DNA from: Erythrobacter mangrovi
GTDB lineage: Bacteria > Pseudomonadota > Alphaproteobacteria > Sphingomonadales > Sphingomonadaceae
Reading direction: 5' to 3'
Length of the DNA: 64,000 bases
NCBI RefSeq assembly: GCF_013260645.1
Contig: NZ_CP053921.1
Span: forward strand, 2,901,289-2,965,288
Shown: piece by piece, positions 8,725 to 19,338 of the stretch
How positions within the stretch are numbered: position 1 is the stretch's first letter
Layout: each line of letters begins with the position of its first letter
The notes under the pieces: generated by a model
Seen by the model: the letters and a program-made list of their open reading frames with translations, nothing else
Database searches by the model: none
Told to the model about the DNA's origin: nothing
Made by a program: the position numbers and the translations under genes

Positions 8725-9431
8725 CCCCCTTGTTCCTATTCCGGCCAGAGCCCGGATGGACCGTTAGCGCGGACACTGCCAGGGCCATGGGCCTCGAAGT
8801 GCGGGGCGCGCCATTGTTCGAGATCGAGCCGGTGGAGTGGGAAACACCCGATCCGGCACTCTACGATGGCTTGCTACTGGGCAGTGCCAATGCCTTGCGC
8901 CATGGCGGCAAGGCGCTCGAGGACTACCGTAGCCTTCCCGTCCATGCCGTTGGCGATGCGACCGCTGAAGCGGCGCGGGCGGCGGGGTTCCTGATGGGCC
9001 AGGTCGGGCGCGGCGGCCTCCAGACCTTGCTAGACTCACTTGCCGGGCGCGAGCTGCACCTGCTTCGGCTTGCGGGCGAGGATCGCGTCCCGCTGGCTGT
9101 GCCGGACGGGATCCGCATCGATACTCGGGTGGTCTATCGCGCGGTTCCGCGGGCCATCGAAGAGGCGGATGCACAGGCGTTGGCGCTCGGCGGTGTGGTC
9201 GCGCTGCATTCGGGCGCGGCGGCGCGGCGCTTTGCCGAAGAGTTCGACCGGCTCGGCCTTGCGCGATCACTCGTCACCCTGGTTGTCATCGGGCCGCGCG
9301 TGGCGGAGGCGGCCGGTGAGGGCTGGCAATCCGTCCACATCGCCGACGCCCCCGGGGATAGCGAGATACTGGCCTTGGCCAAAGCTTTGTGCCAGACTCC
9401 ACCAGTCGGGAAAGGTGGCGCCCACGAATGA
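8721..9431 (+). CDS. hemD: Uroporphyrinogen-III synthase
   Basis: A 236-residue protein coupled to hemC through a GTGA overlap, starting with GTG (MTPLFLFRPEPGW). HemD-type proteins close and rearrange hydroxymethylbilane to uroporphyrinogen III. The sequence is poorly conserved in this family; supporting features are the N-terminal RPEPG, the central LRLAGEDRVPL and the C-terminal LVTLVVIGPRVAEAA, together with its position between hemC and the mitofilin-like gene. Confidence 0.9.
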   Translation: MTPLFLFRPEPGWTVSADTARAMGLEVRGAPLFEIEPVEWETPDPALYDGLLLGSANALRHGGKALEDYRSLPVHAVGDATAEAARAAGFLMGQVGRGGLQTLLDSLAGRELHLLRLAGEDRVPLAVPDGIRIDTRVVYRAVPRAIEEADAQALALGGVVALHSGAAARRFAEEFDRLGLARSLVTLVVIGPRVAEAAGEGWQSVHIADAPGDSEILALAKALCQTPPVGKGGAHE

Positions 9432-9458
9432 GGTGCCTGGGTCGTAGAACGGACTTTG

Positions 9459-10352
9459 ATGAACGAATTCGCTAGCAGCAAGCGCAAGGGGACATCGGCC
9501 AGGCCTATGCTCGTGGCGGTCCTCGGCGCATTCCTCCTGGGTGGCGCAGTGGTCGGCTATGGCGTCTATCGCCTGGCCGGGCAGCCGGCGGCCGAACCCG
9601 CGGCGGTCGAAGATCCGCAGGCAATAGCCTCCAGCGTACCAGTTGAACCCACCCCCACACCCAGTGCGACCGCGAGCCAGGCGGCACAGCAGGCGGTTGC
9701 GCGGGTCGAAGAACAGCAGGGCGGGCTCGACCAGCGGCTCGCGGCAGCGGAGCAGCGCCTGGCGCGGCTCGACCTGCAGGCGCAGGCCGCGGCGGGCAAT
9801 GCCGCGCGGGCAGAAGGCTTGCTGATCGCCTTCGCAACGCGGCGGGCGCTGGAAAAGGGCGCAGAACTCGGCTTCCTGGCTGACCAGCTGCGATTACGCT
9901 TCGGCGACGCCATGCCGAATGCCGTCGAAACGCTGATCAGGGCCAGTCGCAACCCGATAACGCTCGACCAGCTGATCGCGCGGCTTGAGGGACTTTCCCC
10001 GCGGCTCGCGGAATCGACCAGTGAAAGCGGCTTCGCCCGCTTCCGCGAGGAACTGTCGCAGCTCTTCGTGATCCGCAGCGAAAGCGCCCCGTCGCCACAG
10101 CCGCAGCGCCGGCTCGACCGTGCGCGGCTGTTCCTCGAAAGTGGTCGGACAGAAGCGGCGATCGCCGAGGTGCGCGCGCTTCCCGGTGCCACCAATGCCG
10201 CAGGCTGGATCCGCGATGCCGAACGCTACGCGGCGGTGCAAAAGGCACTCGACCGCATCGAGACCTCGGCCGTGCTCGAACCGCGCCTGCTGCGCGACGC
10301 AACAGGCAATCGGATCGAACAGCCGAGCCCCGCGGAGAAGCCGGAGGCTTAG
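9459..10352 (+). CDS. Mitofilin-like inner-membrane protein (COG4223 type)
   Basis: A 297-residue protein with a cytoplasmic N-terminus, one membrane helix (about residues 18-40: LVAVLGAFLLGGAVVGYGVY), a Pro/Ala/Thr-rich stretch, an alpha-helical coiled-coil region (about 70-120, QQGGLDQRLAAAEQRLARLD) and a C-terminal mitofilin-like part. Alphaproteobacterial mitofilin (Mic60) homologues shape the inner membrane and are typically encoded next to hemC-hemD, as here. The ATG at 9459 gives MNEFASSKRKG; a TTG directly before it is less likely. It probably belongs to the hem operon, 27 bases after hemD. Confidence 0.82.
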   Translation: MNEFASSKRKGTSARPMLVAVLGAFLLGGAVVGYGVYRLAGQPAAEPAAVEDPQAIASSVPVEPTPTPSATASQAAQQAVARVEEQQGGLDQRLAAAEQRLARLDLQAQAAAGNAARAEGLLIAFATRRALEKGAELGFLADQLRLRFGDAMPNAVETLIRASRNPITLDQLIARLEGLSPRLAESTSESGFARFREELSQLFVIRSESAPSPQPQRRLDRARLFLESGRTEAAIAEVRALPGATNAAGWIRDAERYAAVQKALDRIETSAVLEPRLLRDATGNRIEQPSPAEKPEA

Positions 10353-10417
10353 TTAGGTGCTGATGATGTGCCCTCCGCACCTTGTCGGCGCGGTGCGTTC
10401 CTGATCCTCGCCATCAC

Positions 10418-11182
10418 CTAGATCGTCGCGCCTCCATCGACCACGATGGTCTGACCGGTCGTCCAGCGCGCGGCCGGTGATGCGAGGTAGATCGCGGCAC
10501 CCGCGATGTCCTCAGGTTCGCCGATCCGGCGCATTGCCAGCGCCTTCTCGGTTGCGGCCAGTGCTTGGGGGTTGTCCCACAGTGCCTTGGCGAAATCGGT
10601 TTTCACCAGCCCCGGCGCAATGCCGTTGACGCGGATGCCGTGTTGCCCGTTCTCGGCTGCATAGTTGCGAACCAGCTGGAAGTCGGCGGCCTTGGAGATG
10701 CAGTAGGCCCCGATAGTCGTCGAAGCGCGCAGCCCTCCGATCGAGCTGATCACCACGATCGCGCCGTCCCCCTTGGTGCGCATGTCGGGCAACGCAAGCT
10801 GGATCAGCCAGTGATTGGAGATGACGTTGTTGTCGAGGATCTTGCGAAACTGCTCGTCTGCGATTCCATCCATCGATCCGTAGTAGGGGTTGCTCGCGGC
10901 GTTGCAGACGAGGATGTCCACTGGGCCAAGCGCGGACTTGGCCTGCGCGAACAGATCTTCAAGCTGCGCCTTCTCGGAAATGCTGGCAGCGATGGCGATC
11001 GCTCGACCTGCGCCATGCTTGGCATTGATAGCGGCGGCCACCTCGTCACAGGCCTCCTGCTTGCGGCTCGAGATGACGACCCGTGCCCCCTGTGCAGCGA
11101 GCCCTTCGGCGATGGCGCGCCCGATCCCGCGGCTCGATCCTGTGATGACGGCGATTTTCCCGGTTAGGTCGAAAGTGGACAT
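10418..11182 (-). CDS. Short-chain dehydrogenase/reductase
   Basis: A 254-residue classical SDR. The cofactor motif TGSSRGIG is at residues 14-21, NAAS about 94-97, the catalytic serine at 146/147 (VISSIGG) and Y160-x3-K164 (AYCISK). The C-terminal TTGQTIVVDGG segment is typical. It oxidises or reduces an alcohol/ketone pair with NAD(P); the substrate cannot be read from the sequence. The start MSTFDLTGKIA at 11182 is preferred over an extended frame. A terminator at 11214-11241 separates it from the upstream TonB receptor, so it has its own promoter or depends on read-through. Confidence 0.9.
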   Translation of the reverse strand: MSTFDLTGKIAVITGSSRGIGRAIAEGLAAQGARVVISSRKQEACDEVAAAINAKHGAGRAIAIAASISEKAQLEDLFAQAKSALGPVDILVCNAASNPYYGSMDGIADEQFRKILDNNVISNHWLIQLALPDMRTKGDGAIVVISSIGGLRASTTIGAYCISKAADFQLVRNYAAENGQHGIRVNGIAPGLVKTDFAKALWDNPQALAATEKALAMRRIGEPEDIAGAAIYLASPAARWTTGQTIVVDGGATI

Positions 11183-11213
11183 GCGATTTCTTCCTTCGCT
11201 AGCAAAACGAACA

Positions 11214-11241
11214 GGGCCCGGCATCTTGCGACGCCGGGCCC
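11214..11241 (-). terminator. Intrinsic terminator after TonB receptor
   Basis: A perfect 9-bp stem, GGGCCCGGC (11214-11222) and GCCGGGCCC (11233-11241), with a ten-base loop, followed on the minus strand by TGTTCGTTTTGC. It lies 26 bases past the receptor stop codon. Confidence 0.8.
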
Positions 11242-11266
11242 CATCTTATCGGTCTTTGGCGAGCCG

Positions 11267-13990
11267 TTAGAAAGCGGCGCGCACCGTGATACCATAGGTC
11301 CGCGGCTCTGCAAGGAAAGCAGAGTAGGTCTGCTGCGGAGCCACGAACGGCGTATTGAACGCGACCTGCGTATAGTCCTTGTTGAACAGGTTGTTCGCCC
11401 AGAACTCGAGGGCCCACTTGTCATCGGGTCCGGTCACGCCGACACGGCCGTTCACGACCACATAGCTATCCTGTTCCTTGCCATAGAGCAGGTCGGAGCC
11501 GGTGTTGTAATCCCCGGTCGAGCGCGCGTTGATGAAGAACAGGCCGGACAGACCCGAATTGCCGATCGGCGGGGTCCAGCTGAGCGAGGCCGTCGTCACG
11601 AACTCCGGTGCGTTCGACAAGTTGTCACCCGGGAGCAGGCGAAGCGCCGGATCGAGCGGGGTGCCATCGTCACGACCTACCAGGTTGTTCGCGTAGCTCG
11701 TGTTCGCATAAGTCAGGCCCATGCTCACGGTCAGATCGCGGGTAGGACGCAGCGAGGTTTCGAACTCGATACCCTTGGCCACAACGCCCGGTGCGATGTC
11801 ACCAGCCGCACAATTCCCGGTGGTTGCACTGGCATCGCGGTCGGCGCCGCCAAGGTCCGTATCGCATCCGTTCACCGTCTGCACAAGGAAGACCGACCCG
11901 TTGAAGGTGTTCAGCTGGAAGTTCGAGAACTCCTGGCGGAACGCGGCGATGCTGAAGCCCCACTTGCGGCCGGCGTATTTCACGCCGAGTTCGTAGGCAT
12001 CGACCGTCTCTGCATCGAACTGCAGATTCGCAGTGTCGAGATTGTTGGCGTTGAGAGCCAGCGGGTTGGCCAGTGCCGAACGGTCGAGGTTGAAGCCGCC
12101 CGCCTTGTAACCCTTCGAGTAGGAAGCATAGGTCAGCCAGTCCGGGCTGGGCTTCCAGCTCAGGATCGCAGTCCCGGTCAGTTCGTCCTCGTCCCGGCTG
12201 TCGTCAACCGAAACACCGTCGAGTTCGGCGGTCGAGTTGCCCTGGCAGGACAGCGCGATGAGGCCGCCTGCGAGGCCGGCGAGCGGGGTCGTGAGCAGCG
12301 AGCTCAGCAAAGCGCGATTCTGCGGACAGAACACGTTGTCATTGCTGAACGTCGCGTTGAAGTCCTTGGTTTCGTTGGTGTAACGAAGGCCAAGGGTCAG
12401 GTCGATCGTGTCCGTGACATGGATGATGTTGTGGGTGAAGAACGCGTAGTTCTCGCTCGTCTGGTTATAGACGTCGCCCGTGCCGCCAATGTCGCGGATC
12501 TGCGCCAGGTTGTTGATACCGGCAACGATCAAAGGTGCTGCTGCACCCAGCGGTGATGGACCGAGCGTGCCGTCGATTGCCGCAATGTTGGCACCAAAGC
12601 AGTTGGTCGCCGTCGGATCGGCGAGTGCAGGATTGATCGCCAGCGCGATACGGCAGTTGGCGAAGGTGCCATACTGCGTGCCGAACCGCAGGTTGTCGCG
12701 GGTTTGCAGCTTCTCATGCGCGTAATAGGCGCCCACGAGCCAGTCGAGCCGGTCGTCGAAAGCCGTACCGTTGAGGCGCAGTTCCTGGGTGAAGGTCTTG
12801 AATTCGCGAGCGCCGGCGTTCTCACCCGGAGCGCGGTACAGAATGTCGACCGTGGTGTAATCGGTATCCGACGCCTGGGTGTTCGAATACTCGCGATAGG
12901 CGGTGATCGAAGTCAGCGTGATATCGCCGAAACTCCAGTTGAGTTCGCCCGAGATGCCGTAGTCTTCGGTCTCACCTTGATAGCTGCGACCCGCGGTCGG
13001 ATAGATATTCCGATCGAAGGTCGACTGGCTCAGTGCTCGCGGATCCTGGCCTAGTCCAAGCAGGATCGGGATGATCGGGTTGGATGTGCTGGTCAGCGGC
13101 GGACCACCGTTGGGGCGGGTGAACGAGTTCAAGCCTGGCGAAATGCTGGCACCCGGGGCAAAATCGGCCTGTACGAAGGTCGCTGCGCAGCAGGCTTCGT
13201 CCTTCTTCGAGTAATCGCCGACGAGGCGGAAACTGATGTCTTCGGTCGGCTCGAACAGCAACTGGCCGCGGACGAGGTAGCGATCGCGGTCGTTGACGTC
13301 GGTGCCGTTGGTGACATCGTTATAGAAGCCGTCGCGCTTGAAGTAGACGCCGTCGACGCGGGCAGCGATGGTGTCGTTGAGCGGCGCGTTGATCCCGCCT
13401 TCAACCTTGATGGCGTCGTAATTGCCATAGGTGAAAGCGCCATAGGCCGAGAAATTGAACTCTGGCGGCGCCGTGTAGACGCTGATCAGGCCTGCCGACG
13501 CGTTGCGGCCACCGAGGGTTCCCTGGGGGCCACGAAGGATCTCGACGCGGTCGAGCGGGCCAAGTTCGGACAGGGCATTACCCGAGCGCGAGCGATAGAC
13601 GCCGTCGACGAAGACCGCGACCGAGCTTTCGAGGCCGGGGTTGTCGCCGACCGTACCGATGCCGCGAATACGGGCCGAGCCGTTGGCTTCGTTGCCGGTC
13701 GAGGAAACCAGCAGCGACGGGGCCACCTGGTTGAGGTCGCGAATGTCGGCAACGCCGGACTTCTGCAGCAATTCTCCGGAAACGGCGGACACGGCGACGG
13801 GCACGTCGGCCAAAGTTTGGTCGCGGCCTTGCGCGCGAACGATAATGACGTTGCTGGTATCGGCTTCAACTTCTGCAGCAGTATCAGCTTCATCGGCCGC
13901 ATCCTGCGCCTGCGCCGCCATTGGTGCTAGCGCGAGAACCCCCGCGAGCGCGCCCAGGGCGCAATGGTGGCGTAGTCCGGAATATCGCAT
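11267..13990 (-). CDS. TonB-dependent receptor
   Basis: A 907-residue outer-membrane receptor. It has a signal peptide (LAGVLALAPMAAQAQ), a TonB-box-like NVIIVRAQGRDQTLADVPVA, a plug domain (about 60-170 with RIRGIG and VDRVEILRGPQGTLGGRNA) and a 22-strand barrel ending in the canonical TVRAAF. This subfamily (LADVPVAVSAVSGE, RGPQGTLGGRN) is abundant in sphingomonads and is mostly linked to uptake of hydrophobic or aromatic compounds. The neighbouring FadJ, acyl-CoA ligase and acyl-CoA dehydrogenase genes fit import of a carboxylate degraded by beta-oxidation. GGAG lies upstream of the chosen ATG. Confidence 0.93.
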   Translation of the reverse strand: MRYSGLRHHCALGALAGVLALAPMAAQAQDAADEADTAAEVEADTSNVIIVRAQGRDQTLADVPVAVSAVSGELLQKSGVADIRDLNQVAPSLLVSSTGNEANGSARIRGIGTVGDNPGLESSVAVFVDGVYRSRSGNALSELGPLDRVEILRGPQGTLGGRNASAGLISVYTAPPEFNFSAYGAFTYGNYDAIKVEGGINAPLNDTIAARVDGVYFKRDGFYNDVTNGTDVNDRDRYLVRGQLLFEPTEDISFRLVGDYSKKDEACCAATFVQADFAPGASISPGLNSFTRPNGGPPLTSTSNPIIPILLGLGQDPRALSQSTFDRNIYPTAGRSYQGETEDYGISGELNWSFGDITLTSITAYREYSNTQASDTDYTTVDILYRAPGENAGAREFKTFTQELRLNGTAFDDRLDWLVGAYYAHEKLQTRDNLRFGTQYGTFANCRIALAINPALADPTATNCFGANIAAIDGTLGPSPLGAAAPLIVAGINNLAQIRDIGGTGDVYNQTSENYAFFTHNIIHVTDTIDLTLGLRYTNETKDFNATFSNDNVFCPQNRALLSSLLTTPLAGLAGGLIALSCQGNSTAELDGVSVDDSRDEDELTGTAILSWKPSPDWLTYASYSKGYKAGGFNLDRSALANPLALNANNLDTANLQFDAETVDAYELGVKYAGRKWGFSIAAFRQEFSNFQLNTFNGSVFLVQTVNGCDTDLGGADRDASATTGNCAAGDIAPGVVAKGIEFETSLRPTRDLTVSMGLTYANTSYANNLVGRDDGTPLDPALRLLPGDNLSNAPEFVTTASLSWTPPIGNSGLSGLFFINARSTGDYNTGSDLLYGKEQDSYVVVNGRVGVTGPDDKWALEFWANNLFNKDYTQVAFNTPFVAPQQTYSAFLAEPRTYGITVRAAF

Positions 13991-14140
13991 TTGCTTCTCC
14001 TCTCATCGGGGAGTTTTCCCCGTTATGGTTGCGTCAATGGCCGGCCTGACGGTCAAGTCAAGACAAGCCAGGTTGAACTGCCTTCAAAATCTCACGAATG
14101 TCGTACCGGCGTTTCGAAAATGTCGCACTTCGAGCAGTTT

Positions 14141-16177
14141 TCAGTCAAATCCGCGACCTGCTTCAGCCTTGTTGTGCAAGAAATCGCTGACCGGCAGGCC
14201 GTGCCGTTCGAGGCCTGCTACGACCTTGTCCGGCCCGACCGTGGTCGCCCAGAACATCGGTCCACCGGTGTAGAGTGGCCAGCCGTAGCCGTTGATCCAT
14301 ACCACATCGATGTCGCTGGCGCGCTGGGCCATGCCCTCTTCGAGGATTTTCGCGCCCTCGTTGACCATTGGATAGAGCAGGCGCTCGCGGATCTCGTCCT
14401 TGCTGATCTCGCGCTGTGCCTTGCCCTCCTTCGTGGCGAAATCGGCGATGATGGCGCGAACTTCGTCGGATGGCGTGCGATTGCGCGCCTCGTCGTAGTC
14501 GTAGAAGCCCTTGCCCGCCTTCTGGCCGAACCGGCCGACCGCGCAGAGTGCTTCGCGGATCGTGGTCACCTTTGTTGGATCGCGGTGCCAGCCGATATCG
14601 ATTCCGGCGAGGTCGCCCATCTGGAAAGGGCCCATGGGGAAGCCGAATTCGAGCAGTACGTCATCGACGTCCCAGTAATTTGCGCCTTCCATGATAAGGG
14701 CATTCGCCTGTTCCTGGCGCTTCGACAGCATCCGATTGCCGATGAAGCCGGGGCATACGCCCGAGACTGCGGCGACCTTGCCGATGGTCTTCGAGAGCTT
14801 CATCACCGTGGCGAGCACGTCGTGGCGCGTTTCCTTGCCACGCACGACCTCGAGCAGCTTCATCACGTTTGCCGGTGAGAAGAAATGCATGCCGACCACA
14901 TAACCGGGCCGCGCGGTTGCCGTGGCAATCTCGTCAATGTCGAGATAGCTGGTGTTCGAAGCCAGGATTGCGCCCTGCTTCACCACACTGTCGAGCTTGG
15001 CGAAGACTTGCTTCTTTACGTCCATGTTTTCGTAGACCGCCTCGATCACGAGGTCGCAATCGGCAAGGTCATCGTAACTCAGGGTAGGGGTCAGCAGGCC
15101 CATCGCCTTGTCGACCGCCTCCATCGTCATGCGGCCCCTCTTGGCGCTGTTCTCATAGTTCTTGCGCATAACGCTGGTGCCGCGATCAAGCGCGTCCTGC
15201 GCCATTTCCAGAATGGTCACCGGGATCCCGGCAGACAGGAAATTCATGGTGATGCCGCCGCCCATCGTGCCGGCGCCGATGACGCCGACCTTGCGGATCG
15301 GGATCAGCGGCGTGTCGCGCGGGATATCGTCGATCTTGTTGGCGGCGCGTTCGGCGAAGAAGTAGTGGCGCATGGCGGCACTTTGGGTGCCGGTCATGAG
15401 CTTCATGAACAGTTCGCGTTCCTTCTTCACGCCATCGGCATAGGACAGTTCGCCTGCTGCTTTTACCGCCTCGATCGCGGCATTGGGCGCGTCGAAACCG
15501 CGGATCTGCCGGGCCTGCGAGGCGCGGAAGCGGTCGAACAGGTCGGGATCGCGCACGCCGTCTTCGTTTGCCTTGCCCTCGGACGCGCGCGGGACCGGCT
15601 GGCCGATCTTCGAACGGGCGAAGGCGATGGCGTCCGCCTCCAGGCTGTCCTCGGCAACGATGGCGTCGACCAGGCCAATGGTTTCGGCCTTCTTTGCCGG
15701 AATCGGGTTGCCGCCGACAACCAGCGGCAGGGCCGCCTCGGCCCCGACGAGGCGCGGCAAGCGCTGGGTGCCCGCGGCACCGGGGATCAGCCCAAGCTTG
15801 ACTTCGGGCAGGCCCAGCTTGGCGGAGGGAACCGCAATACGGTAGTGACAGGCGAGGGCGACTTCGCACCCGCCGCCGAGCGCGGTGCCATGGATCGCGG
15901 CGACGACCGGCTTGTCGCTCGCTTCCATCGCATCGAGCGTCTCAGGCAGGTTCGGGCCAACGGGCGGCTTGCCGAATTCGGTGATATCGGCTCCGGCAAA
16001 AAAGGTCTGGCCATCGCAGCGGATAACCACCGCTTCGATGCTGTCGTCCGACAGAGCCTGTTCGATCGCATCCTTGAGGCCCGCGCGCACGGCTTGCCCC
16101 AATGCGTTGACCGGCGGATTGTCGGAGATGACGACGAGGACGTTGTCATGGCGTTCGGTACGGATGGGCGAGGTCAT
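14141..16177 (-). CDS. 3-hydroxyacyl-CoA dehydrogenase / enoyl-CoA hydratase, FadJ-type
   Basis: A 678-residue bifunctional beta-oxidation enzyme. The N-terminal crotonase part contains [11 protein letters not shown], the oxyanion-hole segment [13 protein letters not shown] and [18 protein letters not shown] with both catalytic glutamates. The middle NAD domain has [13 protein letters not shown] and [17 protein letters not shown] with the catalytic histidine, and two C-terminal 3HCDH helical domains follow ([22 protein letters not shown]). It hydrates enoyl-CoA and oxidises the 3-hydroxyacyl-CoA product. The ATG at 16177 follows GGAGACAGCC; a slightly longer frame starting MPEET is possible. 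It lies 10 bases after the serine-hydrolase stop, so the two genes share an operon. Confidence 0.93.
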   Translation of the reverse strand: MTSPIRTERHDNVLVVISDNPPVNALGQAVRAGLKDAIEQALSDDSIEAVVIRCDGQTFFAGADITEFGKPPVGPNLPETLDAMEASDKPVVAAIHGTALGGGCEVALACHYRIAVPSAKLGLPEVKLGLIPGAAGTQRLPRLVGAEAALPLVVGGNPIPAKKAETIGLVDAIVAEDSLEADAIAFARSKIGQPVPRASEGKANEDGVRDPDLFDRFRASQARQIRGFDAPNAAIEAVKAAGELSYADGVKKERELFMKLMTGTQSAAMRHYFFAERAANKIDDIPRDTPLIPIRKVGVIGAGTMGGGITMNFLSAGIPVTILEMAQDALDRGTSVMRKNYENSAKRGRMTMEAVDKAMGLLTPTLSYDDLADCDLVIEAVYENMDVKKQVFAKLDSVVKQGAILASNTSYLDIDEIATATARPGYVVGMHFFSPANVMKLLEVVRGKETRHDVLATVMKLSKTIGKVAAVSGVCPGFIGNRMLSKRQEQANALIMEGANYWDVDDVLLEFGFPMGPFQMGDLAGIDIGWHRDPTKVTTIREALCAVGRFGQKAGKGFYDYDEARNRTPSDEVRAIIADFATKEGKAQREISKDEIRERLLYPMVNEGAKILEEGMAQRASDIDVVWINGYGWPLYTGGPMFWATTVGPDKVVAGLERHGLPVSDFLHNKAEAGRGFD

Positions 16178-16187
16178 GGCTGTCTCC

Positions 16188-17423
16188 TCAGGCATAGCTG
16201 TCGGTAAGGGCGGAATAGATCAGCGTCTTGAGCTGCCGCCGGATGGGATAGGTCGACGAGGGGTAAACCTGCGTCATGAAAACCATGGTGATCCGTTCGA
16301 CCGGATCGACGAAGAAGGCGGTCGAGTAGGCACCGCCCCAATAGAACTCGCCCATGCTTGAGGGCATCAGCGTCTTGGCCGGATCGATCACCATCGCGAA
16401 GCCCAGCCCGAAACCGGTGCCGGCGTTGTTGGCCTCGGAGAACAGACTGCTCGACATCTCGGTTAGGTCGGCATTGTTCGGCAAGTGATTGGTGCGCATC
16501 AGCCGCAAGGTCTTGGGGCTCAGAATGCGTGCACCGTCGAGTGCGCCGCCATTGAGCAGCATGGTGGTGAAGCGATGGTAGTCGGCGATGGTACCGATCA
16601 GCCCGCCCCCGCCACTGTCAAAGGTTCCCGGCTGGGCCAGCTTGCTTGTGGCGCCGGCGCTGATCATCCTTGGTGACTGGCCAGGACGGTAGGCATAGGC
16701 GTCGACCAGGCGCTCCAGGTCGCTTTCCTTCACGCCGAAGCGAGTGTCATTCATGCCCAGCGGGGCGAAGATGTTCTTTTCGAAATATTCGCCCAGCCGC
16801 ATCCCGCTGATCCGTTCGACCGCGATGCCGAGGACGTCGGTCGAAACCGAATAGTTCCAGCCCTGGCCCGGAGCGAACTCAATCGGAAGCTTGGCCAGTC
16901 GGGCGATGAACTCGTCGCTGTCGAGATGGTCGCGTGCGAAATCGAAATTGTGCTCGCGATAGACCGCATCGATATTGTTGCGGTTCTGCAGGCCATAGGT
17001 GAGGCCGGACATGTGCGTCAGCAGGTCGACGAAGCGCATGGGGTGCGCAGGCGCGCCAGGCGCAAAGGGAACTGATCCGCCGCCACCGGCATAGACTCTG
17101 AGGTTGGCGAACTCCGGGAAGACGCGTGTGACCGGCTCTTCCAGGGCAACCTTGCACTGTTCGACGAGTTGCATGAAGGCGACCGAAGTGACCGGTTTGG
17201 TCATGCTGGCGATGCGGAACAACGCATCGTCGCGCAGTTCCCGCCCATCGTCGCCCATAACGCCGAGCTTGGTGTAATAAACTGGCGCCCCGTCGCGCGC
17301 GACGACCAGCTGGGCATTCGGCAGGCGCCCGTCGTTTACATAGGTTTCAGCCAGGAATGGCGCGATTCGCGCCAGCCTGTCGGCATCGAATCCCCGTGTT
17401 GCGGCCTCGGCCAGCTCGAACAT
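16188..17423 (-). CDS. Serine hydrolase of the beta-lactamase / EstB family
   Basis: A 411-residue protein with the class C beta-lactamase fold. The nucleophile motif is S-M-T-K in [16 protein letters not shown], followed by a tyrosine motif YSVS and a late [15 protein letters not shown] segment. No signal peptide is seen, which favours an intracellular esterase or amidase rather than a beta-lactamase. The ATG at 17423 has GGAGAG five bases upstream. It is encoded just before the FadJ-type gene and divergently from the acyl-CoA ligase, which suggests that it hydrolyses an ester or lactone in the same catabolic route. Confidence 0.82.
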   Translation of the reverse strand: MFELAEAATRGFDADRLARIAPFLAETYVNDGRLPNAQLVVARDGAPVYYTKLGVMGDDGRELRDDALFRIASMTKPVTSVAFMQLVEQCKVALEEPVTRVFPEFANLRVYAGGGGSVPFAPGAPAHPMRFVDLLTHMSGLTYGLQNRNNIDAVYREHNFDFARDHLDSDEFIARLAKLPIEFAPGQGWNYSVSTDVLGIAVERISGMRLGEYFEKNIFAPLGMNDTRFGVKESDLERLVDAYAYRPGQSPRMISAGATSKLAQPGTFDSGGGGLIGTIADYHRFTTMLLNGGALDGARILSPKTLRLMRTNHLPNNADLTEMSSSLFSEANNAGTGFGLGFAMVIDPAKTLMPSSMGEFYWGGAYSTAFFVDPVERITMVFMTQVYPSSTYPIRRQLKTLIYSALTDSYA

Positions 17424-17601
17424 GCATCTCTCCACTTGTGCGCATACCTATGCTTCTGTTTTACCCGAATAGCGATTTCATTTGGTCTTGCCACCCTCAT
17501 ACCTCACCTTCGAAGGCGGCTTGCGCGATGAGGCGCGGCGAGGTTAGAGCGGTAGCACGAGAGGGAGTCGCCCAAGCAGGGTGACGGACGAGGTGACAAG
17601 A

Positions 17602-19338
17602 ATGAATGAACTCGCACGCGCGATCGGCTTCGTGCCGCCCGCGGGATGGCCGGCCATGACCCGCGCGCAATGCTACGAGCGCCTGACCGCCCCCGGCGAA
17701 CGCTTCGAAATGGAGACAGTCGACATTCGCGGAGTGCCGACTCGCGCCTGGAAAAATTCTCCCGCAAACCTGCGGGTCGTGGCCATGGCGGGGCGGGCAC
17801 ATGGGGACCGGCTCTTCACGATCTATGAAGACGAACGCGTCAGCTACGCGGCCTGGTTCCGCGCGGTCGCGCGGTTGGCGGCGGAGTTTCGTGCGCGCGG
17901 CGTAGCGAAGGGCGATCGAGTGGCGATTGCCATGCGCAACCTGCCCGAATGGCCCGTGGCCTTCTTCGCCGCGACTACGCTCGGGGCGATCTGCGTACCG
18001 CTCAACGCCTGGTGGACCGGGCCCGAACTGGCGTTCGGCCTCGCCGATTCGGGGACGAAGCTGCTGGTTTGCGATGCCGAACGTTGGGAGCGCATTGCGC
18101 CGCTGCGCAGTGAGTTTCCTGACCTGGCGACGGTTTTCGTCTCGCGTTCGCATGAGGCGATGGTGGATGCCGAACGTCTCGAGGACATCATCGGTGCTCC
18201 GAACGACTATGTTGCCTTGCCCGAGGCGGAGCTGCCCGAGGTCGAAATCGCCCCCGACGACGAGGTGACGATCTTCTACACCAGCGGTACCACCGGCCAG
18301 CCCAAGGGGGCGCTGGGCACCCACCGCAATTTGTGCACCAATATTCTGTCCAGCGGGTGGAGCGTGGCGGTTGCCGCACTGCGCCGGGGTGAAGAGCCGC
18401 CGGCACCGGTCCAGAAAGTTGGCCTTACGGTCATTCCTCTGTTTCACGTCACCGCATGCTCGGCCAGCATGATGGGTGCGGTCGTGGCGGGGCACACCAT
18501 GGTGTTCATGCACAAATGGGATCCGGTACGGGCGTTTGAGTTGATCGAGCGCGAGAAAGTCAATCTGACGGGGGGCGTGCCGACCATAGCCTGGCAGTTG
18601 ATCGAGCATCCCGATCGCGAGAAACACGATCTCTCCAGCCTCGAATCGATTTCCTATGGCGGGGCCCCTTCGGCACCCGAGCTGGTGCGCAAGATTCGCG
18701 AGGTCTTTGGCGCGCTCCCCGGCAACGGCTGGGGGATGACGGAAACCATGGCGACGGTCACGGGCAACAATTCGGAAGACTACCTTAACCGCCCCGACAG
18801 TGCCGGCCCGCCGGTAGCGGTTGCCGACCTCAAGATCATGTCAGAGGACGGCATGACCGAACTGCCCGTGGGTGAAGTGGGTGAACTGTGGGCGCGTGGG
18901 CCGATGGTGGTGAAGGGGTATTGGAACCGTCCGGAAGCGACCGCCGAAACCTTCATCGATGGCTGGGTGCGCACGGGCGACCTCGCGCGGCTCGACGAGG
19001 AGGGCTTCTGCTATATTGTCGATCGCGCCAAGGACATGATCATCCGCGGGGGCGAGAACATCTACTCATCCGAAGTGGAGAATGTGCTCTACGATCACCC
19101 GGCGGTGACCGATGCGGCGCTGATCGGCATTCCCCATCCCACACTGGGTGAGGAACCGGCCGCGGTGGTCCATCTTGCTCCCGGCACATCGGCGAGCGAG
19201 GAAGAGCTGCGCGCCTGGGTTGCCGAGCGGCTGGCGAAGTTCAAGGTGCCGGTGCGGATCGCCTTCGTCGAAGAGACGCTGCCGCGTAACGCCAATGGCA
19301 AGATCCTCAAGAAGGACCTTGGAGCCTTCTTCGCATGA
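17602..19338 (+). CDS. Fatty-acid/carboxylate CoA ligase (AMP-binding)
   Basis: A 578-residue ANL-superfamily acyl-CoA synthetase that activates a carboxylic acid with ATP and CoA. Motifs are the P-loop FYTSGTTGQPKGA, GWGMTETMATVTG, the hinge WVRTGDLARLDEEGFCYIVD, RAKDMIIRGGENIYSSEVE, and the C-terminal catalytic lysine in PRNANGKILKK. The ATG at 17602 has an AGGTGA ribosome site; GTG codons at 17581 and 17593 are alternatives. The stop overlaps the tandem-TetR start (ATGA), so the ligase and its likely regulator are co-translated. The substrate is unknown. Confidence 0.92.
   Translation: MNELARAIGFVPPAGWPAMTRAQCYERLTAPGERFEMETVDIRGVPTRAWKNSPANLRVVAMAGRAHGDRLFTIYEDERVSYAAWFRAVARLAAEFRARGVAKGDRVAIAMRNLPEWPVAFFAATTLGAICVPLNAWWTGPELAFGLADSGTKLLVCDAERWERIAPLRSEFPDLATVFVSRSHEAMVDAERLEDIIGAPNDYVALPEAELPEVEIAPDDEVTIFYTSGTTGQPKGALGTHRNLCTNILSSGWSVAVAALRRGEEPPAPVQKVGLTVIPLFHVTACSASMMGAVVAGHTMVFMHKWDPVRAFELIEREKVNLTGGVPTIAWQLIEHPDREKHDLSSLESISYGGAPSAPELVRKIREVFGALPGNGWGMTETMATVTGNNSEDYLNRPDSAGPPVAVADLKIMSEDGMTELPVGEVGELWARGPMVVKGYWNRPEATAETFIDGWVRTGDLARLDEEGFCYIVDRAKDMIIRGGENIYSSEVENVLYDHPAVTDAALIGIPHPTLGEEPAAVVHLAPGTSASEEELRAWVAERLAKFKVPVRIAFVEETLPRNANGKILKKDLGAFFA

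Noticed and set aside
14885..16207. Open frame of about 440 codons opposite the FadJ-type gene
   Set aside because: It is antisense to conserved catalytic motifs of FadJ, with no homology pattern of its own.
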